A DNA stretch of 64,000 bases from Siniperca chuatsi (Eukaryota > Chordata > Actinopteri > Centrarchiformes > Sinipercidae). Below are positions 59,423-64,000 of this stretch, piece after piece. Every line of letters begins with the position of its first letter. Positions within the stretch are counted from its first letter, which is position 1. Under the pieces are notes generated by a model. It saw nothing but the letters and a program-made list of their open reading frames with translations, was not told the DNA's origin and did not search any database. The position numbers were made by a program, and so were the translations under genes. The DNA is taken from positions 20,455,733-20,519,732 of the forward strand of contig NC_058052.1 in the NCBI RefSeq assembly GCF_020085105.1. Reading direction: 5' to 3'.

Positions 59423-62158
59423 CTACAGTTTGATCTCCCAGGTGCAGGTCAGAGGCAAGTTTCTCAGCTCCTCCTTGAACACTTTGCCAAAATGTTAATT
59501 CTGGGCCACTGTGAAGAAATTCTTCCAGTCACCTGCCACACCTGTTCGGACACAGATAAGGTCAGAGATGTACCAGTCTGTACTGGTCTGCTGCACATTT
59601 CTTTCCCACCATCTCTGCCATTTTTTTTTCTGTAGATGTCAAAAATTGAGGAGACATCAGTGTGGAAACAAACCTTTGCGCATGGTTTCCTTCTTATAGC
59701 GGTCGGTTTCAACTAAGTCCTTGTAGTTTGCTTTGGGGTCGGACTTCATGTTTTTGAAGGTGGACATCTCCACAACATGATCGATGGCTTCATCTGTCAA
59801 ATCTTTTCCCAGGAAAGCACAAACCTTCACAACTTCCCCTCTAAGGTCCTGTCAGTCACAGATGTTTATGAATATTTTCATAGAGCACCATTGTGTACAA
59901 AACAGAAAAATCAAAAATCTGCAGTGTTTGTTGCCTCATGGCTGTAGTATGGACCCCTTAGTTATCATTGCCACATTACTTAACTTAATTATATATTCTT
60001 ATTATGGTCAAATGTCCTATTAAACATACAATAGAAAAAAGAAGATTCCCGACCTTAAACATGTTCTCATACTGAACAAAATGGATGTTCAGTTGATCTC
60101 GTGCAGCATAATATTCTCTCACATGATCAAACCATGATCCCATGTAAACTGTTTAAGAAATATGTATGTCAGTGCTGAAAATAAATGCAACAGGGGAGAG
60201 AGACTTGCTGGTGTTGTATGTGGTTACTGTTTGTTTCATAAAAACTTACAAAAATAAAGTGAGATTCAAACACATATTTTTAAGTAAAAAGTGAAATAAC
60301 TCTCAAATCTCAAGTATTTGTTGTATCTTACAAAAGAAAAAAACTGGCTCACAAATATATTTTTGAATTTGTGCATCACCTGGTAGATGAAGTTAGAGCA
60401 CATGGGAGACGAAGTCAGATGAATGAATTGAGCTTCTTTCCATCCCTCTGAATGTACAAATAAACACAAATGAAATCAGGGGATATAAATACATAAACAT
60501 AGCTGTGAACCAGTTATTCTGTTAGTTCTACAAAGCATAACTAACTGCTTGGTTCTGAAGCTACCATTACCATCCAGGAACTGCTGAAAGAAATCCTCAA
60601 AGCTCTGAGGTGTTTCAAGCAAGACCCAACTGTGGGCAAAGTGATAGAGGGACACCAGGATGTCTTTGGGGTTCCTCCAAACATACACAACCTAAAGGAA
60701 TATGATTTTTTTTTTCAAAAAATCATTGAGGGATGGCCTTCATTTACAACGATGTCGAGTAACAGTTTAAAATATTAAAAGATACAAAATAATAAAATAT
60801 ACCAATAAAAGAACAATAAAAGCAGTTTATTAAAACAAGTTAATAAAAGACACAAGATGCAAAAACAATTCAAGTAAAACAGGTACAAACATAAGCTGAA
60901 TGGTTCTTGATCATGGATTTAAATTCACCAAGGGGTACCAAAGAATACATTTTTAGGGTGCTTTGTAAAGAGTTCCAGACAGTCGGCGCGCAGAAACTAA
61001 AAGCAGATCTTCCAAGTTTGGTACAAACTCGAGGGACTTGCAGAGGAAGCCCATCATTAGGCCATGTGTGATATGGTCGAGAGGACCAAACTAGCATAGA
61101 AGAGTTATAAGATGGCAACTACCCAATAAGAGCCAGAGAAGACCACCTAACCTTTCCATACAGGATGCAATGATGAGTGCTATACACATCACCAGTAACA
61201 AACCTAAGAGCAGAATGATATACTGCAATCAAGGGCTTAAGAGTAGAGGCATGCCTATAAATCACATCACTACAATCCATAACAGAGAAAAACAGCTTCA
61301 ACAATCCTTTCCTACAAAACATAGGAAAGTTAGTTCTATTTCTACATAAAAAAACAATGTTAGATGTAATTTGATGACACGATTGTCTATATGATATTTG
61401 AAGTTGAGTTTGTCGTTTATCCAAATACCAAGGTGTTTATTTTCTGTAACTGTCTCAATGTTGGATCCTTGTACAGTGGAAGTACAAGTGTTTTTGCTAC
61501 CATTATCTTATGCTCTAGAGAACAACACAAACTTAGTTTTATGAGCATTCAGGACAAGTTTACGATCCTTAAGCACAGACTGGAGAACATTAAAGGAATA
61601 TTGCAAAGAGGTCCACAAAGATGGCAGCACAATTTTTTTTCACATCCAAGGCATTGACAATATCATTCACAACCAAAGTGATGGCAGAAACAGTGCTGTG
61701 CATGGACCTGAACCCAGACTGATGTGGGCTCAGAACAGAGTTAATGGTGTGAATGTTTTTAAGTTGACTGACTGACTGACTAGAATTTTTGCTAAACAAG
61801 GCAATTTGGATTTTGGTCTATAATTATTCAGATCACTCTTATCTCCACCCTTATGCAACGGGATGACAACACCAGTAGACATAGAAAGGTTAAAAATGTG
61901 AGTTAATTGCTCATCAATTAGTGTAAATGATCTTTAGCAGTTGATTTCGGTGTTCAGCTCAAAAGACATGGGCTTCTTCTTGGCCTTCACTCCAAGGGGC
62001 AACATGTCCGGTGGGAGGTGTGTGCCAAACATCCGAGGGTCTGGCCTGTCTCGGAAAGGGTTGTCAGCAGTTCTCTCCTCCTGCCAAGGAACTCGTACCC
62101 TATTGGTAGCATCTTCTGCCCCGTCAGGATGTGCAGCATCCATGATCTTGAGTAGGAC
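59423..62158 (-). pseudogene. Cytosolic sulfotransferase (SULT family), probably inactivated
   Basis: Cytosolic SULTs transfer sulfate from PAPS to small acceptors. Five minus-strand exons are readable. (1) about 61973-62158: substrate-region sequence (RVPWQEERTADNPF; MFGTHLPPDMLP). (2) 60565-60691, 127 bp: PAPS 3'-phosphate motif RNPKDILVSLYHF. (3) 60054-60148, 95 bp: YMGSWFDHVREYY. (4) 59674-59848, 175 bp: VCAFLGKDLTDEAIDHVVEM, ending MRK-G. (5) 59423-59541: GDWKNFFTVAQN, then TAA at 59495-59497. Exons 2-4 have AG/GT sites in phase, and 127 and 95 bp are canonical SULT exon sizes. The TAA falls where the KxxxTVxxxE dimer motif needs Glu; the frame continues 23 more codons to the expected stop at 59423-59425. 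No donor is visible after exon 1, where a LINE begins; no clear AG precedes its expected start; and no TYPKSGTTW-type exon was found before 64000. Missing exons may lie beyond the window, and a functional truncated protein cannot be excluded. The SULT subfamily was not resolved. Confidence 0.8.
60717..61945 (-). mobile_element. 5'-truncated LINE filling a SULT intron
   Basis: Minus-strand reading gives reverse-transcriptase pieces in order: LTHIFNLSMSTG, PLHKGGDKSDLNNYRP, SPHQSGFRSMHSTV, LNAHKTKFVLFS, HLGIWINDKLNFKYHID, STHHCILYGKVRWSSLAL, then LQVPRVCTKLGRSAFSFCAP and a 3' end near 60717. These are typical of a fish jockey/L2/Rex-like LINE. The catalytic YADD segment and many stretches are missing or frameshifted, so it is dead. 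It lies in the same orientation as the SULT exons. Confidence 0.85.
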
Positions 62159-62161
62159 CAT

Positions 62162-62940
62162 ACAGAAAAACCCAAATGCTCCCAGGTAACACTTACCTAA
62201 GCGCCTGTTTCCCGGTATTTAGCCTACACTCCTTGATATAAATGGGGTGGACAAAATAATAAAAACACCTGTGTGCCACCAAAGTGATAAAGTTGAATCA
62301 GCACCTCTCTAAAACAGCTTCAACCCGAACATTATAAGTTACCTTCATGACGGTAGAGTTTATTGTATTCGACTGCATTAGGTTTACTGAAGCTAGGTGT
62401 ACCAAATAAACTGGCAACTGAGTGTAAATGATATATAATTGTAATTAAAATTGGTTGATAAACAGTGAACTAATCCTTTAATTGGGGCTCTATGGTGAAA
62501 ACGTGCTTGAAAATGCTTGACGGCCCTGCACACTCATGATAAACCAACACAGGTGTTTTTACTTATGTAAATGCTTTATTTTATGTGACCCAGTGATACT
62601 CAATACACAAGCCCCAGAATAAACAGGAGCCAGAGACACATATACCAAGATTTTATTGACAATGCATGAAATAAAAGACTTGTCTCCATTCAACTAGGTG
62701 GCAGCAAGGGAGTTTTAAAAGAAGGCCTAAATGCAGGCCATAATAAAGCAGGGATGGGGTAAATTGGACAGTTAATACATAAATCAAATCAATAAACAAG
62801 AAATGAACAAGCAAATAAAATAAACAATGTGGGGCTAGACTGCACTATCAGGGAGGTTAATGTAGAGTTATGCATAAAAAGAGGAAATCTTCATAAAATA
62901 TGTAGGCAAATTATGAATAAACCACCAATACACATGAACC
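62162..62940. other. Unannotated DNA
   Basis: It was searched for the missing SULT N-terminal exon on the minus strand; none was seen. No other gene was recognised. Confidence 0.4.
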
Positions 62941-63550
62941 TAAGGGTGCTCCGATCAGGATTTTTGGGGCCGATCACTGATAACCGATCACCAATATGGA
63001 TCATGGGATCTATTTGAAGATTTATTGTGTAGCTTTATTTATTTATTTTACACTCTTTAACACTGTATATAAAGTATTAAAATTAAGAAATTAGAAAGTA
63101 CCATGAATTGACAACTGTCTATTTATTGACAGGCAACATGTGCAACATATTCCACTGTCTCTCTTAGAGACACAACTTATTGGGAACAGCAGATATACAG
63201 TGTTTCACACATAACTGTAACTGTGGCAGGGATGGGAGAGGAGCGGGTACATTTCTATTTCTAGTAGGTTATTTCTTATTTCAGCATTTTAATTCTACTT
63301 AATTCTCCACCTTATTTTAGTGTTTACTCACAAACTACTTTAATCTGCTCACCTTGCTTTTCCCTTCAGTTCTCTTTTCTCCACACACACACGCACACAC
63401 ACCTCTGTCTCATTAATGCACACACACCGGCTCTTTCTGTTTCTCTCACGAGAATTTCATCTAATTGGCTCTTCTGTTTGGCCTAGAGACAAACCAATCA
63501 AACTATAATGAATATCGTATGATAACTGTCAGAGAATCGAAGCACCCTTA
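62941..63550. mobile_element. hAT-type non-autonomous element with exact ends
   Basis: The 610-bp element starts TAAGGGTGCTCCGAT and ends ATCGAAGCACCCTTA (inverted, one mismatch). It is flanked by an exact 8-bp duplication CATGAACC (62933-62940 and 63551-63558). The interior repeats GATCGG/CCGATCA motifs and carries a short (AC)n. No transposase is present. Confidence 0.9.
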
Positions 63551-63558
63551 CATGAACC

Positions 63559-64000
63559 AAATCAAAACTGTTCTACAACACTCAAATTTACCTACTCACA
63601 GCAAGCTAAGGTGATTCAAACATCACAATAAAGCACACATGCAAGATGGCTACTCAACCACTCTGCCCCCCTTTAACACAGCAGAAAGCCCCACAAGAAA
63701 AATAAAACAGAAAATGGCCCATTCATTTGATTAGTTAAAGGCACACTGAGATCTAAAAAGTCTGGTAAAAACTGTGGCTGGCTCCTCTAGCGGTGTCTTT
63801 GTTTGAAAACTTGCTAGACTGGAACACAGACATGCAGGTGACTGGAATGTTGTTTCTTGGCTGATGTGCCTAAGCAATCACTAAATGTTTTAGTCCCTCC
63901 TCAAACATGACGAATCAAATCAAACGCCAAACAGAGGCTGGCCTCACCTGCTCTCTCAGGTGTGTCTCAGTGCAGGAAGAAAGGCACAGGTGAGCTTCCA
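63559..64000. other. Unannotated DNA to the window end
   Basis: No gene or clear repeat was seen. Confidence 0.4.

Noticed and set aside
60266..60469. Possible extra SULT exon on the minus strand
   Set aside because: Its translation does not fit the SULT order between YMGSWFDHV and RNPKD exons, which already join in phase; treated as intron.
1..64000. CRISPR arrays, bacterial operons, prophage
   Set aside because: Direct repeats are microsatellites and transposons; splice sites, polyadenylation signals and gene families are vertebrate.
1..64000. tRNA, rRNA or microRNA genes
   Set aside because: Only the SINE head has a tRNA-like B box; no cloverleaf or convincing hairpin was recognised, though a structural scan could not be run.

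Overview
The window is nuclear DNA of a vertebrate, almost certainly a ray-finned fish and probably a percomorph teleost. The evidence is an intronless bHLH gene of the Olig family, a fish-type C21orf62/EPCIP homologue, long (TG)n/(AC)n microsatellites, and many small non-autonomous DNA transposons of types common in teleosts (hAT-like copies with 8-bp target duplications, TTAA-flanked MITEs, a TA-flanked mariner-like copy). It is gene-poor: most of the 64 kb is repeats plus unique, A/T-rich, TAAT-rich DNA, as expected around a developmental regulator.

Layout. 1-5.8 kb holds MITEs, a 70-bp TG microsatellite and two CCTTACTT-type arrays. An EPCIP (C21orf62) homologue with a single-exon coding sequence lies at 6025-6831 (+), preceded by a clear splice acceptor for an upstream untranslated exon. 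A tRNA-derived SINE is at about 8.1-8.3 kb. At 11.5-12.1 kb there is an unrecognised two-exon coding-like segment flanked by microsatellites. 13-30 kb is unique DNA with possible conserved regulatory blocks, hAT/foldback/TTAA MITEs, a possible L1 remnant and a well-preserved mariner-like copy (28648-29653).

The best supported gene is an olig3-like transcription factor gene at 30829-31686 (+), with a TATA box, a purine-rich leader, a start-stop uORF and a polyadenylation signal. It is flanked by gene-free DNA containing octamer and TAATTA motifs. 36.5-37.7 kb is a nested transposon: two elements inside a hAT-like MITE, one with an exact TTAA empty site. 38-57 kb has no recognised gene. 57.7-58.15 kb is a solo LTR with an exact 5-bp duplication.

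The right end (59.4-62.2 kb, - strand) carries a cytosolic sulfotransferase (SULT) gene that looks broken. Three internal exons are intact, with canonical sizes and splice sites. A premature stop replaces the Glu of the KxxxTVxxxE dimer motif, a 5'-truncated LINE fills one intron up to both exon edges, and no N-terminal PAPS-binding exon is visible before the window ends.

The genes do not form a pathway. The informative context is the EPCIP-olig3 linkage, which parallels human C21orf62-OLIG2/OLIG1 on chromosome 21 and suggests an ancient EPCIP-Olig association.
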